A stretch of 9,821 nt of DNA from NCBI GenBank assembly GCA_013813125.1, contig JACCSH010000170.1:1-9821 (forward strand), written 5' to 3'. Made by a program: the position numbers and the translations under genes. The stretch comes from Nocardioidaceae bacterium. GTDB taxonomy: Bacteria; Actinomycetota; Actinomycetes; Propionibacteriales; Nocardioidaceae. The number at the start of each line of letters is the position of its first letter. The stretch's first letter is position 1. The notes beneath the pieces were generated by a model. That model was not told where the DNA came from and made no database searches. It saw only the letters and a list, made by a program, of their open reading frames with translations. Shown piece after piece: positions 1 to 7,085 of this stretch.

Positions 1-85
1 CGGCCGCGAGATCAAACGATGCCTCTCTCGCTACATCGCCCGCGACCTCTACCGCCTACTCGAAAGTGGCCCCAACATGGCTTGA
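1..85 (+). CDS. IS110-family transposase, C-terminal fragment (cut by window edge)
   Basis: Only the last 27 codons are visible, read from base 2 to the TGA at 83-85. They contain the string IKRCLSRYIARDLYRLL, which closely matches the basic C-terminal tail that follows the Transposase_20 (serine-containing) domain in IS110 and IS1111 transposases. The usual form there is a Leu/Lys-rich helix of the type KRYIAREIY. These enzymes are DEDD-type recombinases guided by an RNA encoded in the element. The catalytic domains lie outside the window, so I cannot tell whether the full gene is intact. The downstream neighbours are two frameshifted genes, which fits an element sitting in degrading accessory DNA. 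The family assignment is by recognition of the tail motif only; the subgroup is unknown. Confidence 0.8.
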   Translation, partial: GREIKRCLSRYIARDLYRLLESGPNMA

Positions 86-104
86 CGGACCATAGGAGCG
101 TCGG
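1..104 (+). mobile_element. Right end of an IS110-like insertion sequence (approximate)
   Basis: Just after the transposase stop the sequence reads TTGAC then CATAGGAGC (82-99). From memory this resembles the short tail after the transposase stop in many actinobacterial IS110 elements. IS110 elements usually lack terminal inverted repeats, so the exact boundary cannot be read from one end; base 104 is a guess. The left end and any guide-RNA region are outside the window. Confidence 0.4.
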
Positions 105-271
105 CACGGTTGCAAATTTAGAGTGACCGACGCGCTGGCGGGGCCTGCACCACGTTATTTCCCCTGCCCGCTCCGGCCGATCCACTCGCCAGCCTGGCCA
201 CGGTCTCGGCGAGGTGATGCGGCAGGCGGCCACCTCCTCGGCCTACCACTAGCCCTTCGCGCAATCCAGGG

Positions 272-743
272 ATGCTGGCGACCTACCAGCGCCTGTCAAC
301 CTCTGGTTCGACACTCAGGGCGAGGAGGCAGCGAACTTCTACGTCTCGCTGTCAAGAACTCGCGCGTCCTCGACATCGCCCACTACGGGTCAGCCGGGCC
401 CCGACCTGAGGGCACGGTCATGACCGTCTCCTTCGAGCTCGACGGTCAACCTTTTCTCGCCCTCAACGGCGGACCGGACTTCACGTTCAACGAGGCCATC
501 CCCCTCTTGGTCGACTGCGAGGATCAAAGCGAAGTCGATTACTTCTGGGATACTTTGGGCGAAGGTGGGGAGCCGGGTCCCTGCGGGTGGATAAAGGACA
601 AGTACGGCCTCTCCTGGCAGATCGTTCCGACCGTCCTCATCGCCGATCCCAACGCCGAGAAGGGTCAGGCGGCGATGAAAACCATGCTGTCAATGGGCAA
701 GCTCGACGTCGGGAAGCTCAAGCGCGCACACGCTGCCGCTTGA
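272..743 (+). pseudogene. VOC-family PhnB/3-dmu-9_3-mt-like protein, broken by two frameshifts
   Basis: Joining three frames rebuilds a typical ~157-residue VOC (glyoxalase/bleomycin-resistance fold) protein of the PhnB or 3-demethylubiquinone methyltransferase-like type. The pieces are MLATYQRLS from the ATG at 272, then NLWFDTQGEEAANFYVSL (298-351), then KNSRVLDIAHYG onward (354-743). Family hallmarks are NLWFD, EEAANFY, VMTVSFELDGQPFLALNGGP, GGEPGPCGWIKDKYGLSWQ and the C-terminal MLSMGKLDVGKLKRA. The frame steps 2 to 1 near 293-300 and 1 to 0 near 351-353. Each step equals one missing base; adding a T at 352 restores SLFKNSR. No strong ribosome-binding site precedes 272. Substrates of this subgroup are generally unknown. 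The stop overlaps the next start by one base, suggesting a former two-gene operon. Sequencing error is the alternative to true decay. Confidence 0.75.
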
Positions 744-1178
744 TGTTGCTTGCCCACGCGACGGCGCCGGCGGGCGTAAGCGATGTCGTGCTGGTCGGCG
801 CCATGGCACTGCATGCCGGTTTCCAGCTTGTCGTGACGCTTGTGGTCTACCCGGGTTTCGCCGAGATTTCCGACCAACGCTGGGTGGCTGCTCATGCAGC
901 GCACAGTCGCCGTATCGTGCCGCTGGTCGCGATCGTCTACGCCGCGGTCGTCGCGGCCGCGGCTCTCGCGCTGACTGATCAAACCGAGCCGTTGGAGTTG
1001 GCGGCGGCGGTGGCAGCGGCTGGCGCCGTAGCCTCCACGGCGTCGGTCGCCGCCCCTGCCCATCGCCGAATGGCTGGTGGCCGTTCTGATGTCAGCCTGC
1101 GCTTGCTGGCGGCGGGGCGACCGCTGCGCCCTGGCAGTGGTGGCACTGACAGCTGCGGCAGGCGCCGCCTTACGGTGA
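743..1178 (+). pseudogene. Small four-helix membrane protein, frameshifted near its end
   Basis: The ATG at 743 shares its A with the TGA of the preceding VOC gene, the arrangement of a translationally coupled pair. The product has hydrophobic segments at about residues 15-38 (VVLVGAMALHAG), 57-78 (IVPLVAIVYAAVV) and 84-106, with a conserved-looking loop RWVAAHAAHSRR between the first two. After RLLAAG the frame goes wrong at the GGGG run 1114-1117. With one G removed, the reading continues DRCALAVVALTAAAGAALR to a TGA at 1176-1178, which adds a fourth hydrophobic helix and gives 144 residues. Read without correction, the frame runs into the convergent permease gene and stops at 1237. Small proteins with a VYP segment and HSRR loop are familiar in actinobacteria, but I cannot name the family or a function. 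Confidence 0.55.
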
Positions 1179-1200
1179 CCATGGGCAGGACCGCCTCGGC

Positions 1201-2685
1201 TCAGCGCTTGCCAGCCAGCTCAGTTCCCGGAGGGTAGATCATCTCTGCCGGTGGGTTGGCGGTGCGACGGGCCCACAGGTAGTACACGGCGCCGGTCACC
1301 AAGAGGCCGACCATCCAGGAGATGTCGGCGCCACCAAGCTCCTCGGTCATCGGTCCGGTGTAGAGAGTCTGTGCCATGAAGGGGATCTGGCAGCCGATTC
1401 CTACGGCATACGAGGTCAACGCCGCCACGTTCCAGCGGCCATATCGCCCGTCGGGGTCGTAGAGCGCCGGCACGTCGACTCGCTCCTTGGAGATCAGGTA
1501 GTAGTCGGTCAGGTTGATGGCGCTCCACGGGGTGAAGACCATGAGCAGCGCCAAGATGAAGTTCCGGAAGTTGGTCAGGAAGTCGTCCGTGGCTGCCAGC
1601 GCGATCAGCACCGACACCGCGATGAAGACGCCGATGTACGCCGCTCGCACCACCGGCCGGATACGCACCTCACCACTGAACGACGTCACCGTCGTCACCA
1701 TGGTCATGAAGCCGCCATAGGCGTTCAGCGAGTTGACGGTCAGCTTGCCCACCACGATCACGAAGTAGATGACCGTCGCCAACAAGGCGGGGCCGGCCAG
1801 GTCGCCGAGGAAGCCGACCTGGTTGGCGATGAACGGCAGCTGGTCCGCGCCGAGCTGCGAGCTCGCGGACAGACCGGCAAGCAGCGCCCCCAAGGTCATC
1901 GACCACTGGGAGCCCAGCACGCTGCCCCACAGCGTCGCGTGGAAGGTGACGTTCTCAGGCGTGTCACGAGGCAGATAACGCGAGTAGTCGGCGACATACG
2001 GGCCGAAGGTGAGCTGCCACCCGGCACTCAGAGAGATCGCCAACAAGAAGGTCGTGATGTCGAAGTTGTGCTCACTCAGCAGGGCCCCGACGTCGTACTC
2101 GGTGAAGACCCGGATCGCGAGGAACGTGAAGCCGACGATGCCCACGACCGTCGAGATGCGGCCCATCATGTGTATGTGCCGGTAGCCCAGCGTCGCCACC
2201 ACCATCGTCAACAAGCCGAAGACGATGATGCCGAAGGCTTCGGCGTCGACTCCGACGATCAGGTTGATCGCCTGCCCGGAGAGCACCGTGCCGGTTGCCG
2301 CGAAGCCGAGATACATCACGATGACGAGCAGCAGCGGGATCACCGCGCCGAAGACACCGAACTGGGCGCGACTCGAGATCATCTGCGGCAGTCCCAGGCG
2401 GGGGCCTTGCGCCGAGTGCAACGCCATCACGACGCCACCGGCCAGGTTGCCGATGAAGAGGCCGATGATCGCCCACAGCGCGTCTGCACCGAAGATCACA
2501 GCCAACGCGCCGTCGACGACGGCCGTGATCTGCATGTTGGCTCCGAACCACAAGGTGAACTGGTTGACCGGCGAGCCGTGCCGCTCGTCCTCGGGAACGA
2601 AGTCGATCGAGCGGCGCTCGACCGCCGAGACGGGGGTGCGTGAACCTGCCTCAGCAGCCGAGCGGCCGCCTTGTCGTGTGCTCAT
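1201..2685 (-). CDS. NCS1-family permease (cytosine/purine/hydantoin type), hut-linked
   Basis: This 494-residue integral membrane protein has about 12 hydrophobic segments and belongs to the nucleobase:cation symporter-1 family (Transp_cyt_pur). Hallmarks are an N-terminal GSPVNQFTLWFGANMQ (residues 38-52), GPRLGLPQMISSRAQFG (94-110) at the family's GP-G-PQ-SR-FG position, and YVADYSRYLP in the middle. It is the last gene of the hutH-hutU-permease operon, so the likely substrate is histidine, urocanate or another imidazole rather than cytosine; this is inference from position. NCS1-like transporters also occur in some Pseudomonas hut loci. The start at 2685 is supported by GAAGGAG (2700-2694) eight bases upstream, lying inside the last codons of hutU. 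The gene ends 22 bases from the convergent membrane-protein gene. Confidence 0.85.
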   Translation of the reverse strand: MSTRQGGRSAAEAGSRTPVSAVERRSIDFVPEDERHGSPVNQFTLWFGANMQITAVVDGALAVIFGADALWAIIGLFIGNLAGGVVMALHSAQGPRLGLPQMISSRAQFGVFGAVIPLLLVIVMYLGFAATGTVLSGQAINLIVGVDAEAFGIIVFGLLTMVVATLGYRHIHMMGRISTVVGIVGFTFLAIRVFTEYDVGALLSEHNFDITTFLLAISLSAGWQLTFGPYVADYSRYLPRDTPENVTFHATLWGSVLGSQWSMTLGALLAGLSASSQLGADQLPFIANQVGFLGDLAGPALLATVIYFVIVVGKLTVNSLNAYGGFMTMVTTVTSFSGEVRIRPVVRAAYIGVFIAVSVLIALAATDDFLTNFRNFILALLMVFTPWSAINLTDYYLISKERVDVPALYDPDGRYGRWNVAALTSYAVGIGCQIPFMAQTLYTGPMTEELGGADISWMVGLLVTGAVYYLWARRTANPPAEMIYPPGTELAGKR

Positions 2686-2690
2686 GGGCC

Positions 2691-4394
2691 TTACTCCTTC
2701 GGTTGTTCTGCCTGGATGCCGGGCGCGGCTGCTGCCCGCTCAGCTGCGCTCATGGGGATGTCGACGCCACGTTCGGCCGCCACCTCGTCGGCCCGTTCGT
2801 AGCCCGCGTCGACATGGCGGATGACGCCCATGCCGGGGTCGTTGGTGAGCACCCGCTCGGCCTTCTGCGCGGCGAGCTCGGTGCCGTCGACGACGACCAC
2901 CTGGCCGGCGTGGATCGAGCGGCCGATGCCGACGCCGCCGCCGTGGTGGATCGACACCCAGGTGGCGCCCGACGCCACGTTGACCATGGCGTTCAACAGC
3001 GGCCAGTCGGCGATCGCGTCAGACCCGTCGAGCATCGACTCCGTCTCGCGGTATGGCGACGCGACCGATCCGCAGTCGAGGTGGTCGCGCCCGATGGCCA
3101 GCGGCGCCTGCAGCTCTCCGGAGGCAACCATGTCGTTGAAGCGGACGCCCGCGAGGTGCCGTTCGCCATACCCGAGCCAACAGATCCGCGCCGGCAGTCC
3201 TTGATAGGCGACCTGTTCGCCAGCCTTCTTCATCCAGCGTGCGAGCTTGTCGTCGTCGGGGAAGAGCTCGAGCATCGCCCGGTCCGTGGCGGCGATGTCC
3301 TGGGGATCGCCGGACAGCGCCGCCCAACGGAAGGGGCCTTTGCCTTCGCAAAACAGCGGCCTGATGTATGCCGGCACGAAGCCCGGATAGTCGAACGCCC
3401 GCTCGAAGCCGCCGAGCTGAGCCTCGGCGCGCAGCGAGTTGCCGTAGTCGAAGACCTCGACTCCCTTGTCGAGGAAGCCGACCATCGCCTCACAGTGGCG
3501 AGCCATCGACTCCCGCGCCCGGTCGGTGAAGTCCTTCGCATCCTTCTCACGCAAGTCGACCCACTCGTCGAAGTCCACGCCCACCGGCAGATACATCAGC
3601 GGGTCGTGCGCCGAGGTCTGGTCGGTCACGATGTCCACCGGGGCGTCCATCGCCAACAGCTCAGGCACCATCTCGGCGGCGTTGCCGAGAACTCCGATCG
3701 ACAAGGGCTTGCGCGCATCGCGCGCCTCGACAGCGAACTTGACCGCATGCTCGAGCGAGTCAGCCTGCACGTCGAGGTAGCGGTGCTCGATCCGGCGTTT
3801 GATGCGGGTGTCGTCGCACTCGATGCAGATGCAGACGCCGTCGTTCATGGTCACGGCGAGGGGTTGGGCGCCGCCCATCCCGCCGAGCCCAGCCGTAAGG
3901 GTAATCGTGCCCGCCAGAGTGCCGTCGAACTTCTTAGCCGCGATGGCGGCGAAGGTCTCGTACGTGCCCTGCAGGATTCCCTGGGTCCCGATGTAGATCC
4001 AGGAACCTGCAGTCATCTGGCCGTACATCGTCAGGCCTAGTTGTTCGAGGCGGCGAAACTCCTCCCAGTTGGCCCACTCGCCTACCAGGTTCGAGTTTGC
4101 GATGAGAACCCGTGGTGCCCACTCGTGAGTCCGCATGATCCCCACCGGTCGACCACTCTGCACGAGCAGCGTCTCGTCGAGCTGGAGGTCGGTGAGACAC
4201 CGGACGATCGCGTCGTATGACGGCCAGTCGCGCGCGGCCTTGCCCGAGCCGCCGTAGACGACCAGCTCCTCTGGGTGCTCAGCCACCTCAGGGTCGAGGT
4301 TGTTCATCAGCATTCGCAAGGGCGCTTCGGTCTGCCAGGACCTGGCGGTGAGGTCGGTGCCGCGGGATGCGCGGACGATGCGGGAGGTGCTCAT
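2691..4394 (-). CDS. hutU: Urocanate hydratase (urocanase)
   Basis: HutU is a cytoplasmic, NAD+-dependent enzyme that hydrates urocanate to 4-imidazolone-5-propionate, the second step of histidine breakdown. The 567 residues match the usual ~550-560 and are intact. Visible signatures are the glycine-rich NAD-binding stretch [15 protein letters not shown] (residues 166-180), [17 protein letters not shown] in the second half, and [16 protein letters not shown], whose Cys405 corresponds to active-site Cys410 of Pseudomonas putida. The family signature normally begins FQGLP; here it is YQGLP, a conservative change. The ATG at 4394 has GAAGGA six bases upstream. The gene lies 18 bases after hutH and five bases before the permease start, so it is the middle gene of a three-gene operon. 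Identification is certain at family level. Confidence 0.97.
   Translation of the reverse strand: MSTSRIVRASRGTDLTARSWQTEAPLRMLMNNLDPEVAEHPEELVVYGGSGKAARDWPSYDAIVRCLTDLQLDETLLVQSGRPVGIMRTHEWAPRVLIANSNLVGEWANWEEFRRLEQLGLTMYGQMTAGSWIYIGTQGILQGTYETFAAIAAKKFDGTLAGTITLTAGLGGMGGAQPLAVTMNDGVCICIECDDTRIKRRIEHRYLDVQADSLEHAVKFAVEARDARKPLSIGVLGNAAEMVPELLAMDAPVDIVTDQTSAHDPLMYLPVGVDFDEWVDLREKDAKDFTDRARESMARHCEAMVGFLDKGVEVFDYGNSLRAEAQLGGFERAFDYPGFVPAYIRPLFCEGKGPFRWAALSGDPQDIAATDRAMLELFPDDDKLARWMKKAGEQVAYQGLPARICWLGYGERHLAGVRFNDMVASGELQAPLAIGRDHLDCGSVASPYRETESMLDGSDAIADWPLLNAMVNVASGATWVSIHHGGGVGIGRSIHAGQVVVVDGTELAAQKAERVLTNDPGMGVIRHVDAGYERADEVAAERGVDIPMSAAERAAAAPGIQAEQPKE
2694..2700 (-). promoter_or_regulatory. 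Shine-Dalgarno of the permease, embedded in the hutU 3' end
   Basis: On the minus strand GAAGGAG lies immediately before the hutU TAA (2693-2691) and eight bases before the permease ATG (2685). Ribosomes finishing hutU therefore end on the next gene's ribosome-binding site, so the two are very probably translationally coupled. Confidence 0.7.
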
Positions 4395-4412
4395 AAGGCT
4401 TCCTTCGGATGG

Positions 4413-5954
4413 TCAGGACAAGGGGGTGGGGAGCACGGAGTTGGCGGCAGCGACGAGCGCCCCTGATCGCACCAGATCGACGGCGGCCTCGATCTCCGGC
4501 GACAGGTGCCGGTCGGGGCCGGGGCCAGCGACGTGGCGGCGGAGGGCAGCGATGACGGCGCCTGTCGCAGCAGCCGGCTTGAGGGGTGCTCGCAGATCGA
4601 GAGCCCTTGCCGCAGAGAGGATCTCGATGGCCAGCACGGTGCGGAGTCCGTCAATGGACTTCCGCAGCTTGCGTGCTGAGGACCAGCCCATGGACACATG
4701 GTCCTCCTGCATCGCACTCGACGGGATCGAGTCGACACTGGCCGGGTTCGCGAGACGCTTCAGCTCCGACACGATGGCTGCTTGCGTGTACTGCGCAATC
4801 ATGTGACCGCTGTCGACGCCGGGGTCGTCTGCCAGGAACGGTGGCAGACCCGCGTTGCGTGCCTTGTCGAGGAACCGGTCGGTACGGCGCTCGGACATGC
4901 TCGCCATATCAGCGATCGGGATGGCCAAGAAGTCGAGCACGTACGCGATCGGCGCACCGTGGAAGTTGCCGTTGCTCTCGACTCGACCATCGGGCAGCAC
5001 GACCGGGTTGTCGACTGCTGATGAGAGCTCGCGCTGAGCCACTACGGCTGCATAGTCGAGGGTGTCGCGAGCCGCTCCTATCACCTGCGGCGCGCATCGA
5101 AGCGAGTACGCATCCTGAACTCGGTGGCAGTCGGGTCCGCGATGGCTGGCCATGACGGCGGAGCCGGCGAGCACCGCGCGCAGGTTCGCGGCCGAGACGG
5201 CCTGCCCGGGATGTGGCCGGAGCTCCTGCAAGTCAGCGGCGAAGACCCGGTCGGTGCCGAGCAACCCCTCGACCGACAGAGCCGCGGCGATGTCGGCCGT
5301 CTGCAGCAGCCTTTGCAGGTCATCCAGAGCGAGCACCAGCATGCCCAGCATGCCGTCGGTGCCGTTGATGAGGGCGAGCCCCTCCTTTGCCTCCAGTTCG
5401 ACTGGCAAGATGCCGTTCTCCGCCAGGACCTCGTCGGCTGGTCGCCGTACGCCATCTCCGTCGCGGACCTCTCCCTCGCCCATCAGTGCGAGCGCGCAAT
5501 GTGCCAGCGGGGCCAGGTCACCGGAGCAACCGAGGCTGCCGTGCTCATACACGATCGGGGTGATGCCGTGTGACAACAATCCCGCCAGCGCCACAGCCGT
5601 CGAGACCCGCACACCTGTCCGTCCCGTGGCCAAGGTGGAGAGGCGCAACAGCATCATTGCCCGCACGACCTCTCGCTCGACTTCGGGTCCCGAGCCGGCT
5701 GCGTGCGATCGGATCAACGACTTTTGCAGCTTTGCGCGCATCGGCTCCGGGATGTGCCGAGTGGCGAGCGCCCCGAACCCAGTGGAGATTCCGTATGCCG
5801 GTGTGGGCGCCTGCGCCAGCCCAACGACTACAAGGCGGGAGGAACGGATCGCCTCGACGGCGCCATCGGCGAGTCGGACGGGTGCGTCTTGTCGGGCCAC
5901 CGCGACCACTTCCGCAGGTGACATCGGATCCGTTCCGACCACAACGCTGACCAT
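4413..5954 (-). CDS. hutH: Histidine ammonia-lyase (histidase)
   Basis: HutH removes ammonia from L-histidine to give urocanate, the first step of the pathway, in the cytoplasm as a homotetramer. The 513 residues fit the family length. AYGISTGFG places the catalytic Tyr at position 54. GSLGCSGDLAPLAH carries the triad Cys143-Ser144-Gly145, which cyclises to the electrophilic MIO cofactor. SSAVDNPVVLPDGRVESNGN is the later active-site loop. The triad is Cys-Ser-Gly rather than Ala-Ser-Gly, a variant accepted by the PAL/histidase signature and, as I recall, found in Streptomyces. The frame is open back to 6077, but homologues begin near VVVGT, so I chose the ATG at 5954; this also numbers the MIO serine 144, as in S. 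griseus. The ribosome-binding site is weak (GAG at short spacing). It is first in the operon and divergent from an iclR gene. Confidence 0.96.
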   Translation of the reverse strand: MVSVVVGTDPMSPAEVVAVARQDAPVRLADGAVEAIRSSRLVVVGLAQAPTPAYGISTGFGALATRHIPEPMRAKLQKSLIRSHAAGSGPEVEREVVRAMMLLRLSTLATGRTGVRVSTAVALAGLLSHGITPIVYEHGSLGCSGDLAPLAHCALALMGEGEVRDGDGVRRPADEVLAENGILPVELEAKEGLALINGTDGMLGMLVLALDDLQRLLQTADIAAALSVEGLLGTDRVFAADLQELRPHPGQAVSAANLRAVLAGSAVMASHRGPDCHRVQDAYSLRCAPQVIGAARDTLDYAAVVAQRELSSAVDNPVVLPDGRVESNGNFHGAPIAYVLDFLAIPIADMASMSERRTDRFLDKARNAGLPPFLADDPGVDSGHMIAQYTQAAIVSELKRLANPASVDSIPSSAMQEDHVSMGWSSARKLRKSIDGLRTVLAIEILSAARALDLRAPLKPAAATGAVIAALRRHVAGPGPDRHLSPEIEAAVDLVRSGALVAAANSVLPTPLS

Positions 5955-5981
5955 GCACTCATAAGATCGCCTGACCTGTCC

Positions 5982-6011
5982 TTGACGCCAGAGGCCTGCT
6001 GGCTCTACTGT
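5982..6011 (+). promoter_or_regulatory. Possible iclR promoter
   Basis: TTGACG (5982-5987) is followed after 18 bases by TACTGT (6006-6011), matching the -35 and the TAnnnT form of the -10 for a housekeeping sigma factor. The -10 overlaps the palindrome at 6009-6026, which would suit autorepression. The implied leader to the ATG at 6200 is long, about 180 bases. No equally clear promoter is visible for hutH on the opposite strand. Confidence 0.35.
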
Positions 6012-6026
6012 CTCGGATTTCAGACA
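6009..6026. promoter_or_regulatory. Candidate HutR/IclR operator palindrome
   Basis: TGTCTCGGATTTCAGACA is an imperfect 18-bp palindrome with perfect TGTCT/AGACA arms around an 8-bp centre. It lies 55-72 bases upstream of hutH and in the upstream region of the divergent iclR gene. Its core TCTCGGATTTCAGA resembles the 14-bp site I recall for the IclR-type HutR of Corynebacterium resistens (TCTGwwATwCCAGA): both ends and the central AT agree, the inner flanks differ. Binding is inferred. Confidence 0.5.
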
Positions 6027-6045
6027 CCAGCTTTCGGTGCACCTT

Positions 6046-6075
6046 CGGGGGCCCACCCCGTCCTCGTCTGAGGAC
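6046..6075 (+). promoter_or_regulatory. Two short inverted repeats in the iclR leader
   Basis: CGGGG (6046-6050) pairs with CCCCG (6056-6060). Directly after it, GTCCTCGTCTGAGGAC (6060-6075) has perfect 6-base arms and a 4-base loop. The two hairpins share base 6060, so they could only form as alternatives or in part. There is no T-run, so this is not an intrinsic terminator; an operator, leader structure or chance in GC-rich DNA are all possible. A further pair, GTCAC/GTGAC (6179-6190), lies just before the iclR start. Confidence 0.35.
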
Positions 6076-6199
6076 ACCGCGGGAGGTGCGGGCTAGCTGG
6101 CTGGGAACGAGCGGAAGGGGCGTGATCCGCCATGGTGAGGCTCCCCGTGCTCTGGCTCCGCCCTGGCATGGTCCGCTGGTCACTGGTGACGTTCTCGGT

Positions 6200-6988
6200 A
6201 TGACGGTGCGGCAGACGCCAGCGGCTACCCGGGCGCTTCGGGTGCTGACTTTTCTCGCCACCCAGACCGAGCCCGTCCCAATGGACTCCATCGCACGAGC
6301 ACTCGAGCTCCCCCGAAGCTCCGCCTACCACCTAATCAGGGCGATGATCGAGGAGGGCTTTGTGTCTCATGTCGAAGACGAGCACCGCTACGGGCTCGGC
6401 GTGGCCGCCTTCGAGGTCGGCAGCGGCTACACGCATCAAAGTGCACTGCAACGGCTGGCCAGGCGGCCGCTCGCCGAACTGGTGGACGCGGTTGGTGAGT
6501 CGGGCCACCTGGTGGTGCTGCACGGAAGAGACGCGCTGTACGTGCTGGAAGAACGCGCCGCCCGACGTCCTCCGCTGGTCAGTGACGTAGGCGTCCGGCT
6601 TCCGGCACACCTCACCGCGAGTGGCCGGGCGATGTTGGCTCAACTGCCCGCAGCGCAGGTTCGGGCCCTGTTCCCCGATCGCTCGTCCTTCGTCTCCAGG
6701 AACTCGACTGGTCCGGACAGTCTCTCTGCGCTGTCGGCACTGCTGAGCCAGACTCGGCAGCGCGGCTATGCCGTCGAGACCGGAGAGGTTACTCCTGGGC
6801 TCTCGTCGGTGGCCACCGCGGTGATGGACCACATCAACCATCCGGTAGCGGCGGTAGCTCTTACCTACGAGAACGAGGCACCGCCCGATCTGCCGACCGT
6901 CATATCGCGCCTGCACGCCACCACCGCGACCCTTACTCGTCGCCTCGGTGGCCAGCGCGTTCGTCCGGCTCAACCCCGATTGGCGTAG
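6200..6988 (+). CDS. IclR-family transcriptional regulator, probable hut regulator
   Basis: The 262-residue protein has the standard IclR layout. The N-terminal winged helix-turn-helix covers about residues 9-70: ATRALRVLTFLA, then MDSIARALELPRSSAYHLIR as the DNA-reading helices, then a wing ending in HRYGLG. The effector-binding GAF-like domain covers about 80-250, with HLVVLHGRDALYVLEE, LPAHLTASGRAMLA and GYAVETGEVTPGLSSVATAV. It is divergent from hutH across 245 bases, and a hut-linked IclR protein (HutR) is known in Corynebacterium resistens, so control of hut in response to histidine or urocanate is a reasonable inference; the direction of control is unknown. I chose the ATG at 6200 because the frame upstream (open to a GTG at 6086) lacks family similarity. 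An in-frame GTG at 6122 behind GGAAGG is an alternative. No strong ribosome-binding site precedes 6200. The last residues lie in a duplicated DNA segment. Confidence 0.9.
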   Translation: MTVRQTPAATRALRVLTFLATQTEPVPMDSIARALELPRSSAYHLIRAMIEEGFVSHVEDEHRYGLGVAAFEVGSGYTHQSALQRLARRPLAELVDAVGESGHLVVLHGRDALYVLEERAARRPPLVSDVGVRLPAHLTASGRAMLAQLPAAQVRALFPDRSSFVSRNSTGPDSLSALSALLSQTRQRGYAVETGEVTPGLSSVATAVMDHINHPVAAVALTYENEAPPDLPTVISRLHATTATLTRRLGGQRVRPAQPRLA

Positions 6989-7074
6989 GCGCGCGCCTGA
7001 TCGGCCGAATCAGCAGCCAGCCCATTCGTCCGGCTCAACCCCGATTAGCGCACGCGCACCCGAGCGGACGAATC
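6952..7074. repeat. Imperfect direct duplication, two ~60-bp units
   Basis: Bases 6952-6985 recur at 7017-7050 with 31 of 34 identical; the unbroken core is the 22 bases at 6960-6981 and 7025-7046. After a GC-rich stretch that has drifted, CGGCCGAATC (7002-7011) matches CGGACGAATC (7065-7074) at an offset of 63 instead of 65, implying a 2-base indel. The first unit overlaps the last 12 codons of iclR; the second is wholly intergenic. The first unit also holds a perfect 12-bp palindrome, AGGCGCGCGCCT (6987-6998), over the iclR stop. Confidence 0.8.
7024..7073 (+). terminator. Stem-loop after iclR; possible terminator or repeat-borne hairpin
   Basis: ATTCGTCC (7024-7031) and GCTC (7033-7036) pair with GAGC (7062-7065) and GGACGAAT (7066-7073). 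This gives a 12-bp stem with one bulged G at 7032 and a 25-base loop. There is no T-run, so if it ends iclR transcription it would be of the U-less kind common in actinobacteria. It is formed by the second duplication unit; the first unit can form a poorer version with mismatches. Confidence 0.4.
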
Positions 7075-7085
7075 GCACGCCGCCG

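Noticed and set aside
123..743. An intact 206-residue protein starting at the GTG at 123
   Set aside because: Only residues after about position 78 resemble the VOC family. The N-terminal part is out of frame with the homologous MLATYQR and NLWFD pieces found in the other two frames.
2640..4040. A 466-codon plus-strand open frame opposite hutU
   Set aside because: It lies entirely over the start of the permease and hutU on the other strand, is rich in Arg, His, Asp and Val in a way typical of antisense frames of GC-rich genes, and has no recognisable domain.
5955..6077. N-terminal extension of hutH to the frame start at 6077
   Set aside because: The extra 41 residues have no family similarity and would run across the operator and promoter region; the ATG at 5954 matches homologue length and MIO numbering.
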